Positions 6,401-12,004 of a stretch of 12,004 nt of DNA are shown here, one piece after another. This DNA comes from Myxococcales bacterium (lineage in GTDB: Bacteria > Myxococcota_A > UBA9160 > SMWR01). Positions within the stretch are counted from its first letter, which is position 1; each line of letters opens with the position of its first letter. The stretch lies in assembly GCA_022571825.1 (NCBI GenBank), contig JACZXC010000039.1, positions 1 through 12,004 on the forward strand. The letters are read 5' to 3'. Position numbers and translations under genes: made by a program. The notes under the pieces were generated by a model. That model searched no databases. It was not told the origin of the DNA and saw only the letters and a program-made list of their open reading frames with translations.

Positions 6401-7764
6401 GCCTGGGCTCGGCGGATGCAGTCGAAGCGAATGCCCGAGTCGGGTCTCCCGAAGATCTGGTCCAGGTCTTTCGCCGCGGGGAGAAGCCCGCCGAGCGGTT
6501 TCGGGTCGGCACCGAGCACGAGAAGATCGGTCTCTACGCCGACGACCACAATCCGGTGCCCTACGACACCCCGCGAGGTATCCGGACCCTCCTCGAGACG
6601 ATCGCCGAGGTCGACGGCTGGACTCGAATCCTCGAGGGTCCCCACATCATCGCCCTGGAAAAGGAGGGCGCCAGCATTACCCTCGAACCGGGCGGCCAGC
6701 TGGAGCTGTCCGGTGCACCCCTTCGCACCGTCCACGAGACCTGCGACGAGTTTCACACGCACCTGGCCTTGATGAAACGGGTATCCGAGCCCCTGGGGAT
6801 CGTGTGGCTCGGACTTGGCATTCATCCGGTTCACACCGTCGATGAAATTCCCCAGATGCCCAAAGAACGCTACCGGATCATGCGAAGCTATCTGCCGACC
6901 CGGGGGAGCCTGGCCCTCGACATGATGTACACGACGGCCACGGTCCAGGCGAACTTCGACTTCGCCGACGAGGCCGACATGGTGGCGAAGCTTCGGACGG
7001 CCCTGGCCCTGTCGCCGATCGTATCGGCGATGTTCGCCAACTCGAGCCTTTCCGGGGGCAAGGCCAACGGCTTCATCTCACGGCGGGTCGCGCTCTGGAA
7101 GCAGGTCGACCCCGATCGGTGCGGGCTGTTGCCCATGGCGTTCGAACCCGACTTCGGCTACCGGCGCTACGTCGATTGGGCCCTGGACGCGCCCATGTTC
7201 TTCGTAGTGCGCGACGGCGAGTACCGGACCGCAAACGGGATGACGTTCCGGCAGTTCCTGCGCGAGGGGTACGGCGAGGCTCGGGCCACGTACGCCGACT
7301 TCGACCGCCACCTGGCCACCCTCTTCCCGGAGGTTCGGCTCAAGCACATCATCGAAGTGCGGGGGGCCGACGCCGTACCTCCGGGACTGACCTGTTCGCT
7401 CCCGGCCCTGTGGAAAGGCGTCCTCTACGATGCGGATGCGCTGGCTGCCGCCTGGAAGCTGGTGGCGGATACGTCCCACCCACAGCGAGAAGCCGCCCGC
7501 GGCGACGCGGCTCGGCGGGGTCTGGGTTCGGAATTCGCTCGCCGACCGATGCGCGATCTGGCGCGAGAACTGATCGCGATCTCGCGAGAAGGGCTTCGCA
7601 GGATCGGCCACGCTGGACGGCAGGATTCCGACGAGACGCCCTTCCTGGACCCGCTGATGGAGCAGATCGAACTGGGGGTGAGTCCCGGGCAGGTGGTGCT
7701 CGAGCGTTGGGAGGGCGAGTGGGGACGTTCCATCGATCGCTTGATCGACTACGCGCGGTATTGA
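6397..7764 (+). CDS. gshA: Glutamate-cysteine ligase, plant/alphaproteobacterial type (GCS2 family)
   Basis: This 455-residue enzyme joins L-glutamate and L-cysteine using ATP to make gamma-glutamylcysteine, the first and rate-limiting step of glutathione synthesis. Diagnostic stretches are VGTEHEKIGLY (residues 37-47, with metal-binding acidic residues E40 and E42), GPHIIALEKEGASITLEPGG and QLELSG (81-106, with E97 and E103), LGIHP (140-144), MMYTTATVQANFDF (176-189) and the C-terminal RGADAVPPGL and SLPALWKGVLYD blocks. This combination is that of the plant-like class rather than the E. coli GshA class, and length is normal. GTG at 6397 overlaps the TGA of the triphosphatase gene. The partner gene gshB is not in this window; synthesis of glutathione itself requires it elsewhere, although gamma-glutamylcysteine alone could serve as a thiol. 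Confidence 0.95.
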   Translation: MSLGSADAVEANARVGSPEDLVQVFRRGEKPAERFRVGTEHEKIGLYADDHNPVPYDTPRGIRTLLETIAEVDGWTRILEGPHIIALEKEGASITLEPGGQLELSGAPLRTVHETCDEFHTHLALMKRVSEPLGIVWLGLGIHPVHTVDEIPQMPKERYRIMRSYLPTRGSLALDMMYTTATVQANFDFADEADMVAKLRTALALSPIVSAMFANSSLSGGKANGFISRRVALWKQVDPDRCGLLPMAFEPDFGYRRYVDWALDAPMFFVVRDGEYRTANGMTFRQFLREGYGEARATYADFDRHLATLFPEVRLKHIIEVRGADAVPPGLTCSLPALWKGVLYDADALAAAWKLVADTSHPQREAARGDAARRGLGSEFARRPMRDLARELIAISREGLRRIGHAGRQDSDETPFLDPLMEQIELGVSPGQVVLERWEGEWGRSIDRLIDYARY

Positions 7765-7819
7765 TACAGTCGGCTCCACCGCGAAACCCCCTCGCCAGAG
7801 ACGGGCTGGAAACGGAGCT

Positions 7820-7825
7820 GGGAGG
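7820..7825 (+). promoter_or_regulatory. Strong ribosome binding site of the DUF1232 gene
   Basis: GGGAGG ends five bases before ATG 7831. It is the best Shine-Dalgarno match in the window and contrasts with the GTGA overlaps or absent sites of most neighbours, so this gene may be translated more strongly and independently of gshA. Confidence 0.6.
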
Positions 7826-7830
7826 CCCAT

Positions 7831-8397
7831 ATGGCTAAGTTCAAGGTGAGCTTTACCCTCGATGAGGCGGATGCCGACTACTTCCGCGCTCTCTATCGCA
7901 AGGCGAAGAAGGACGCCGTCGGGCAGGATGCCGCCAAGATCATCCAGGAGGCGAAGGCCATCGCAAAGGAGGTCCGGGCCTCCAAGAAGACCCCCGCGTT
8001 CGTGACCGAGGCGCTTTCGATCCTTTCAGACCTGACGGACCTGATTCAGGACGACGAGTACGCGGCCCCGGCGCCGGTCCGGAATCAGGTGCTGGCCGGA
8101 ATCGCCTACTTCTCGAATCCCGACGATCTGATTCCCGATCACATCCCGGGTCTGGGATTCCTGGATGACGCGATCATGATCAAGTTCATCGAAGAAGAGT
8201 TCAAGCACGAGCTCTGGGGCTATCGTCGATTCCGAGCGCTCCGCGACTCCGCCGAACAGCGGCCCTGGGCTTCGGCGGGGAAAGAGCGCCTGAGCAAGCG
8301 CCTGGACTCCGACCGCAAGAAGATCCGTGACGCAATCTCCAGGCGTGAAGCCAAGGACGCCCTGAAGAAGAAATCCGGGAGTTACCTGGGTTGGTAG
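7831..8397 (+). CDS. YkvA-like DUF1232 protein
   Basis: This 188-residue protein carries the DUF1232 (YkvA) signature around residues 83-125: a helix PVRNQVLAGIAYF, the motif NPDDLIPDHIPGLGFLDDA (96-114) and a following helix. The core N-P-x-D-[LF]-I-P-D-x-[IL]-P-x-[LI]-G-x-x-D-D is the mark of the family, whose biochemical role is not established. Around it are a Lys/Ala-rich N-terminal helical part (residues 14-52) and a basic C-terminal tail (about 148-182, many Lys and Arg). There is no strong membrane segment and no signal peptide; many family members are thought to associate with membranes, but this sequence does not show it. ATG at 7831 is well supported by GGGAGG. It lies 66 bases after gshA and 19 before the response regulator gene, in the same direction. 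Confidence 0.85.
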   Translation: MAKFKVSFTLDEADADYFRALYRKAKKDAVGQDAAKIIQEAKAIAKEVRASKKTPAFVTEALSILSDLTDLIQDDEYAAPAPVRNQVLAGIAYFSNPDDLIPDHIPGLGFLDDAIMIKFIEEEFKHELWGYRRFRALRDSAEQRPWASAGKERLSKRLDSDRKKIRDAISRREAKDALKKKSGSYLGW

Positions 8398-8416
8398 ACC
8401 CCGCAACCGGTGGTCG

Positions 8417-9565
8417 ATGACGAGTCCCTCCCCCCCGCGAATCCTGGTCGTCGATGACGAGGAAGCCATCCTCGAGACGATGGCCTTCACCTTCGCCGAC
8501 GACTACGAGGTGTATACCTCGAGCGACGCGCGAAGCGCACTGCAGCTCCTGGACGAGAAGGCCCCTTTCGCGGTGGTTCTCACCGACCAGCGCATGCCGC
8601 ACATGGACGGGGTGGAGTTTCTAGCCGAGGTCTGTCGGCGCCATCCCGCCACGGTTCGGATGATCCTGACGGGCTTCTCCGACATGCAGGCGATCGTGCA
8701 GGCCATCAACGACGGCCACGTGTATGCGTACATCTCGAAGCCCTGGGAGCCGGATCACCTGAAGCAGGTGATGAAGCAGGCCGTGGAGCACCACGAGCTG
8801 ACGATCGAGAACGAACGGCTGGTGCTGGACCTTCAGGCCGCCAACGTCTTCCTCGAAGCCGTGATGGATCACCTCGACACCGGTGCTCTGGCGGTGGACG
8901 CCTCCGGCGTGATTCAGGCCCTGAATCGTCCCGCCCGCAACTACCTGGCTCTGGAAGGAGAGGTGCGCAATCGGTCCCTCAAGGAGGTTCTCGAACGCCA
9001 CGGTCTCGAGGAGCTGGGAGCGATCGTGTATCGGGTCGCCGGAGATCAAACGCTCAAGTACGACGACGTCGAGGTTCGAGTCGGAGACCGCGCCTATCGC
9101 CTGCGGATCACCAGTCAGAACCTGAGCGACGGATCAGCGGACCCCTTCGGACACGTCATCTTCTTCCGAGAGGTATCCCACGAGCCGCTATTGCGCCGCT
9201 ACGGCGAGCTCTTGAGCGAGATCGTTCAGACCCAGGGGGAGCTCCGCGGGAAGCTGGAGCAGGTGCGAGACCAGCTACCTGCCATGGCGGCAAAGGTGCA
9301 GGGATTGCGGATCGATTCGCCCGGCATGAGCGATCTGTCCGATGGCGTAACGCGCACGCTGACCGCCGTGGAGAACTGGCTCGACGTCGACGACATCCTG
9401 GCGCAGCAAGACTTTCCCGATTCCCAACTCCTGCGGGACCGCATGCGCATCGCCATGGCGCGGTGGCCGCTGGCCGACGAGGTTCCCGAGCGGGTTCGCG
9501 CGCTCGCGCGCCGCGTGGAGGAATACTACGAATCCGGCGAGAACCCGAAGCAGCGCGTCCTCTGA
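8417..9565 (+). CDS. Response regulator: receiver domain plus PAS-like domain, no recognised output domain
   Basis: Residues 8-125 form a complete receiver domain: acidic D13-D14, phospho-acceptor D57 in LTDQRMP, conserved T85 in ILTG, and K108 in ISKPW. The TDQRMP form and the Y-x-Y-x-S-K-P-W ending are like RpfG-type and related receivers that usually head HD-GYP or histidine-kinase proteins. Residues about 132-145 form a linker helix (ENERLVLDLQAANVFLEAV), and about 143-253 looks like a PAS domain (MDHLDTGALAVDASGVIQ, LNRPARNYLAL, GHVIFFREVS). A coiled-coil-like helix follows (about 258-295). The C-terminal 85 residues are helical and match no DNA-binding, HD-GYP, GGDEF or kinase domain I can recognise. 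The protein may signal through protein contact. No ribosome binding site precedes ATG 8417. The next gene, for a membrane protein, begins 7 bases after the stop, so the two are likely co-expressed; no histidine kinase is in the window. Confidence 0.88.
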   Translation: MTSPSPPRILVVDDEEAILETMAFTFADDYEVYTSSDARSALQLLDEKAPFAVVLTDQRMPHMDGVEFLAEVCRRHPATVRMILTGFSDMQAIVQAINDGHVYAYISKPWEPDHLKQVMKQAVEHHELTIENERLVLDLQAANVFLEAVMDHLDTGALAVDASGVIQALNRPARNYLALEGEVRNRSLKEVLERHGLEELGAIVYRVAGDQTLKYDDVEVRVGDRAYRLRITSQNLSDGSADPFGHVIFFREVSHEPLLRRYGELLSEIVQTQGELRGKLEQVRDQLPAMAAKVQGLRIDSPGMSDLSDGVTRTLTAVENWLDVDDILAQQDFPDSQLLRDRMRIAMARWPLADEVPERVRALARRVEEYYESGENPKQRVL

Positions 9566-9572
9566 GCCCCCC

Positions 9573-11231
9573 GTGAGAGTCGGTGGTGGTCTCGATCGAC
9601 TCGAATTGCGGATCGAGAGGCTGCAGCTCACCTTTCGCTTCACCTACGCGTTCCACGCGCGCGAGGTTCGCTTCGAACGAGACTCGGGGGAGGGCTTCGT
9701 CGGCGTGTTTCCCGAGACCTTCTCGTTTCGGGCGGACCGGCACGATCCGGCGGAGCTCTACCTACAGTTCGACGACCTGGCCCGAAAACCGCGTTTCCTG
9801 TCCCAGCGCGCCAACCGGCGCGACGCCGGGGTCCTGACCTCGCGTCTCGTGCTGAGCATCCCCCGCTATCTCGACGCGGTCCTGTGTCGTCTGGAGCGCG
9901 AGCGGCGGCTCGACGACCAGGCCATGACGAAGGTGTACGAAGATCTGGCGCTGCTCTCTCAGATTTTGTTGCGCTATTTGATGGACCGCGGGGGCGAAGA
10001 GGGGCCCGGGATGCGGACCGCCGCCCTTCATCTGCGCAAGTTGTCGTTCCGAACCCTGCTGGCGCTGTTGCGGCGCCGGGTGACGCCGAGTTACCTCACC
10101 GCCTATATCGCCGGGACCGTGGAACCGGTGGACCCGTCGGACGACCTGTCCGAGGCGGGCTTCTTCTACACGATGGAGAGCGGCGACTCCGAAGCGGTGA
10201 ATCGATCGCTGGTCCGGCTGGCCGAGCGAGCCTTCTATCGCTGGCTCGAGGAGGTGTGCCTGGACGAGACGAATCACGTCTTCGAGATGGAAGATTCGCC
10301 CTTCGACGACCGCGAGACCGAGATCTTGCGGTCGATCAGCGAGAACGATGAGTTGGCGATTCGGCGCGGGAAGGACCTCATTCCATTTCTCCGACGCCCG
10401 GGGAACCGCGATTGCACGCGAGTGCTCGGGAAGCTCGAAGCCTGGTTCCTGCGTCAGTACGACATCCGCAGCGCGGCGACGGTGATTCACCACGCCGACC
10501 AGCTAGGGCGAGGCGTGGCGGATGGCGAGCGGGTTCTGTCGCGCCACACGAGTCTCAACTACTCGATCCTGCTGGCGGTCCTGGTATCGCCCTTCGTCGC
10601 CGCCACCTTCTTCTACGAGCGGGCGCCGATGTTCTTCGACATGATATGCGCAACAGAAGTGATTCTGGCCGATAGCGTCGCCGTCTGGTTCCTGCTGTAC
10701 CGGTTCTGTTGGAAACGCGATCTGACCTTCTTCCACGCGTCTGTCCCGCGGATTGCCGCCGGGATCATCGTGGGATATCTGCCAATTTTCTTTCTGGACG
10801 AGGTCTGGGCCCTGGCCGCCCTGGGATGGGTCACCCTGGCGAGCATCGCGGGCCTGATCGGGTTCACCACGCTTCTGTACCTCTATATCGAAGTGCAGAG
10901 CCGCCTGCGAAACCCCGACGAAGCGTTCTCGCGCGCCCGGCGGATCTTCCTGCTCGGGCTCCTGCAGTCCCTCGGGTTCGGCCTGGTCCTCACTGGACTC
11001 GTGGGGAGCTTTATGACCGTACGCAACTGGACCGGCGGCGAGGCCGTGGCTTCCGTCGAGGGCTTGCGCGAGGCTCTTCCGGCCTTCGTCGGTGAGCTGC
11101 CCCGGGTCCTTGGGATCGAGCCCTTCTACACCTTCCCATCGGCGATCTTTATCATGACCTTCCTGTCCTTCTTCATCGGTACGTTCCTCCAGCTGATGTG
11201 GGAGGAACTTCCGATTACCGAGCCGCTCTAG
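9573..11231 (+). CDS. Conserved-looking multi-pass membrane protein of unknown function, 552 aa
   Basis: I do not recognise the family. The first 325 or so residues are soluble-looking, rich in Arg, Glu and Leu, and mainly helical after an initial beta-like part (residues 8-68: LELRIERLQLTFRFTYAF and on). Six hydrophobic segments fill the C-terminal part: about 328-348, 355-377, 391-408, 412-438, 459-480 and 521-543. By the positive-inside rule, the Arg-rich N-terminal region and the loops with YRFCWKR (376-382) and RARR (454-457) suggest a cytoplasmic N-terminus. No transporter, kinase or protease motif is visible. GTG at 9573 is used because it is the first start in the frame close to the upstream stop; no ribosome binding site is seen, and TTG at 9606 is an alternative. 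The 7-base gap to the response regulator gene suggests a shared operon and perhaps a shared pathway. Confidence 0.8.
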   Translation: MRVGGGLDRLELRIERLQLTFRFTYAFHAREVRFERDSGEGFVGVFPETFSFRADRHDPAELYLQFDDLARKPRFLSQRANRRDAGVLTSRLVLSIPRYLDAVLCRLERERRLDDQAMTKVYEDLALLSQILLRYLMDRGGEEGPGMRTAALHLRKLSFRTLLALLRRRVTPSYLTAYIAGTVEPVDPSDDLSEAGFFYTMESGDSEAVNRSLVRLAERAFYRWLEEVCLDETNHVFEMEDSPFDDRETEILRSISENDELAIRRGKDLIPFLRRPGNRDCTRVLGKLEAWFLRQYDIRSAATVIHHADQLGRGVADGERVLSRHTSLNYSILLAVLVSPFVAATFFYERAPMFFDMICATEVILADSVAVWFLLYRFCWKRDLTFFHASVPRIAAGIIVGYLPIFFLDEVWALAALGWVTLASIAGLIGFTTLLYLYIEVQSRLRNPDEAFSRARRIFLLGLLQSLGFGLVLTGLVGSFMTVRNWTGGEAVASVEGLREALPAFVGELPRVLGIEPFYTFPSAIFIMTFLSFFIGTFLQLMWEELPITEPL

Positions 11232-11238
11232 AGCCCCA

Positions 11239-11271
11239 GGGGCGCGTGCCCTCGCTTGGTGTCCGCGCCCC
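11239..11271. other. GC-rich inverted repeat between the membrane protein gene and grxC
   Basis: GGGGCGCG at 11239-11246 and CGCGCCCC at 11264-11271 are perfect 8-base complements separated by 17 bases. A transcript could fold into a hairpin, but no T-run follows, so it is not a standard intrinsic terminator. The right arm lies in the spacer of the proposed grxC promoter, so it could also be an operator. In GC-rich DNA it could be chance. Confidence 0.35.
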
Positions 11272-11285
11272 GCGATCGGTAGAAT
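11256..11285 (+). promoter_or_regulatory. Candidate promoter of grxC, leaderless transcript
   Basis: TTGGTG at 11256-11261 and TAGAAT at 11280-11285 are 18 bases apart. The -10 ends seven bases before the ATG at 11293, so the transcript would begin at or within a base of the start codon. No Shine-Dalgarno sequence is present, which agrees with a leaderless mRNA. Confidence 0.42.
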
Positions 11286-11292
11286 TCCCCGG

Positions 11293-11559
11293 ATGGCTCG
11301 GGTCGTGATGTACACGAAGGCGACGTGCCCCTATTGCACGATGGCGAAGCGGCTGCTTCGGCTGAAGGGCCACGATTGGATCGAGTTCGACGTGGCGGCA
11401 GATCCCGCCCGACGAGAGGAAATGATCGAGCGCAGCGGTCGCGTGACGGTGCCCCAGATCTTCATCGGCGAAACCCACGTCGGGGGCTACGATGAACTCG
11501 CGGCCCTGGAGCGAGCGGGCGAGCTCGACGCGCTCCTCGAGCCGGAGTTCGGAGGCTGA
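11293..11559 (+). CDS. grxC: Glutaredoxin 3
   Basis: This 88-residue protein is a complete dithiol glutaredoxin, which reduces disulfides and glutathione mixed disulfides in the cytoplasm. The active site is C12-P-Y-C15 in TKATCPYCTMAKRLL, the cis-proline is P54 in TVPQIFIG, and the glutathione-binding end motif is GGYDEL (residues 64-69). Length and layout fit the GrxC/Grx3 class, and the bacterial N-terminal strand (ARVVMYTK) starts directly at the ATG, so the start is firm. The usual reductant is glutathione, whose first synthetic enzyme is encoded 3.5 kb upstream. The stop is followed after one base by the ATG of trxB, so the two genes are surely co-transcribed and this glutaredoxin might also receive electrons from thioredoxin reductase, as happens in some bacteria. 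Confidence 0.95.
   Translation: MARVVMYTKATCPYCTMAKRLLRLKGHDWIEFDVAADPARREEMIERSGRVTVPQIFIGETHVGGYDELAALERAGELDALLEPEFGG
11551..11555 (+). promoter_or_regulatory. Ribosome binding site of trxB inside the end of grxC
   Basis: GGAGG, formed by the last two glycine codons of grxC, ends five bases before ATG 11561. This sets the trxB start and couples its translation to grxC. Confidence 0.6.
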
Positions 11560-11560
11560 G

Positions 11561-12004
11561 ATGGAGAACCACCGGATTGCAATCGTGGGCAGTGGGCCGG
11601 CTGGCTACACCGCTGCGATCTACGCGGCTCGCGCCGAGCTCGAACCCTTGGTGATCGCCGGAGTTCAGTTCGGCGGGCAACTGATGCTCACGACCGACGT
11701 CGAGAACTATCCGGGCTTTCCCGAGGGTGTCACCGGACCCGAAGTGATGGACCTGTTCCAGAAGCAGGCGGAGCGCTTCGGAGCCCGAGTACTCCTCGAT
11801 GACGCCAGCGAAATCGATCTCACCGGACGTCCGTTCCGAATCCGAACCGACGAGCACGTCTTCAGCGCCGAAAGCCTGATCCTGGCGACCGGGGCTTCGG
11901 CGCGGTGGCTCGGCCTGGAGTCGGAGACGCGCCTTCAGAACCGGGGGGTCTCGGCCTGCGCCACCTGCGACGGCGCACTGTACCGCGGAAAGCCCATGGC
12001 GGTG
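11561..12004 (+). CDS. trxB: Thioredoxin reductase (3'-truncated by the window edge)
   Basis: The first 148 residues of a low-molecular-weight NADPH-thioredoxin reductase are present; the family is usually about 310-320 residues, so a little under half is seen. The enzyme passes electrons from NADPH through FAD to a redox-active disulfide and then to thioredoxin. Visible motifs are the FAD dinucleotide fold G10-x-G12-x-x-G15 (IVGSGPAGYTAAIYAAR), the flavin-contacting FGGQLMLTTDVENYPGFP (residues 37-54), the second FAD motif ATGASARWLG (109-118), and the redox-active C133-A-T-C136 in SACATCDGAL. The NADPH-binding domain begins at the cut. The start is well set by GGAGG five bases upstream. It lies one base after the grxC stop. 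The frame has no disruption up to the last base. Confidence 0.96.
   Translation, partial: MENHRIAIVGSGPAGYTAAIYAARAELEPLVIAGVQFGGQLMLTTDVENYPGFPEGVTGPEVMDLFQKQAERFGARVLLDDASEIDLTGRPFRIRTDEHVFSAESLILATGASARWLGLESETRLQNRGVSACATCDGALYRGKPMAV

Noticed and set aside
9762..10493. A 243-codon minus-strand frame opposite the membrane protein gene
   Set aside because: It has no recognisable domain and lies opposite a continuous plus-strand frame that is tightly spaced to the regulator gene.
10503..11315. A 270-codon minus-strand frame opposite the membrane segments and the start of grxC
   Set aside because: Its Gln/Glu/Gly-rich product mirrors hydrophobic codons on the other strand, and it also overlaps the firm grxC start.

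Overview
The window is a GC-rich, gene-dense stretch of a Gram-negative bacterial chromosome. It holds thirteen protein-coding genes, twelve on the plus strand and one on the minus strand. The last gene runs off the right edge, and the first may continue beyond the left edge. No rRNA, tRNA, CRISPR array, insertion sequence or phage gene was seen, and no gap between genes exceeds about 135 bases. Gram-negative affiliation is suggested by the MepM-like envelope endopeptidase, the plant/alphaproteobacterial-type glutamate-cysteine ligase and the glutaredoxin. Base composition and gene content would fit a deltaproteobacterial-grade lineage (Myxococcota, Desulfobacterota or relatives). That placement is an inference; no marker gene settles it.

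Left part (1-2320): an unrecognised 121-residue protein overlaps a GNAT acetyltransferase by four bases (GTGA). A class I/II PLP aminotransferase follows. Its 3' end overlaps, tail to tail, the 3' end of an exported M20 metallopeptidase on the minus strand (2292-3758). Between the M20 gene and the next plus-strand gene is a short divergent region (3759-3891) with AT-rich -10-like hexamers on both strands. It drives, or is well placed to drive, the M20 gene leftward and an M23 LytM-type murein endopeptidase (3892-5244) rightward.

Middle part (5307-8397): a 149-residue coiled-coil protein of unknown function, a YjjX/DUF84-type inosine/xanthosine triphosphatase and glutamate-cysteine ligase (gshA) follow one another with GTGA start/stop overlaps, so they are almost certainly one operon. 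A YkvA-like DUF1232 protein with a strong ribosome binding site comes next.

Right part (8417-12004): a response regulator with receiver and PAS-like domains but no recognisable output domain lies 7 bases upstream of a 552-residue protein with about six C-terminal membrane segments that I do not recognise. Then come glutaredoxin 3 (grxC), with a promoter placed so that its mRNA may be leaderless, and the 5' two-fifths or so of thioredoxin reductase (trxB), one base after the grxC stop.

Most of the window is conserved housekeeping: thiol redox (gshA, grxC, trxB), nucleotide-pool sanitation, and envelope and peptide hydrolysis. Nothing amounts to a clear new system. The points most worth a second look are the His-x-Cys variant of the M23 active site, the output-less response regulator paired with an undescribed membrane protein, and the unknown gene tied by overlaps to the triphosphatase and gshA.
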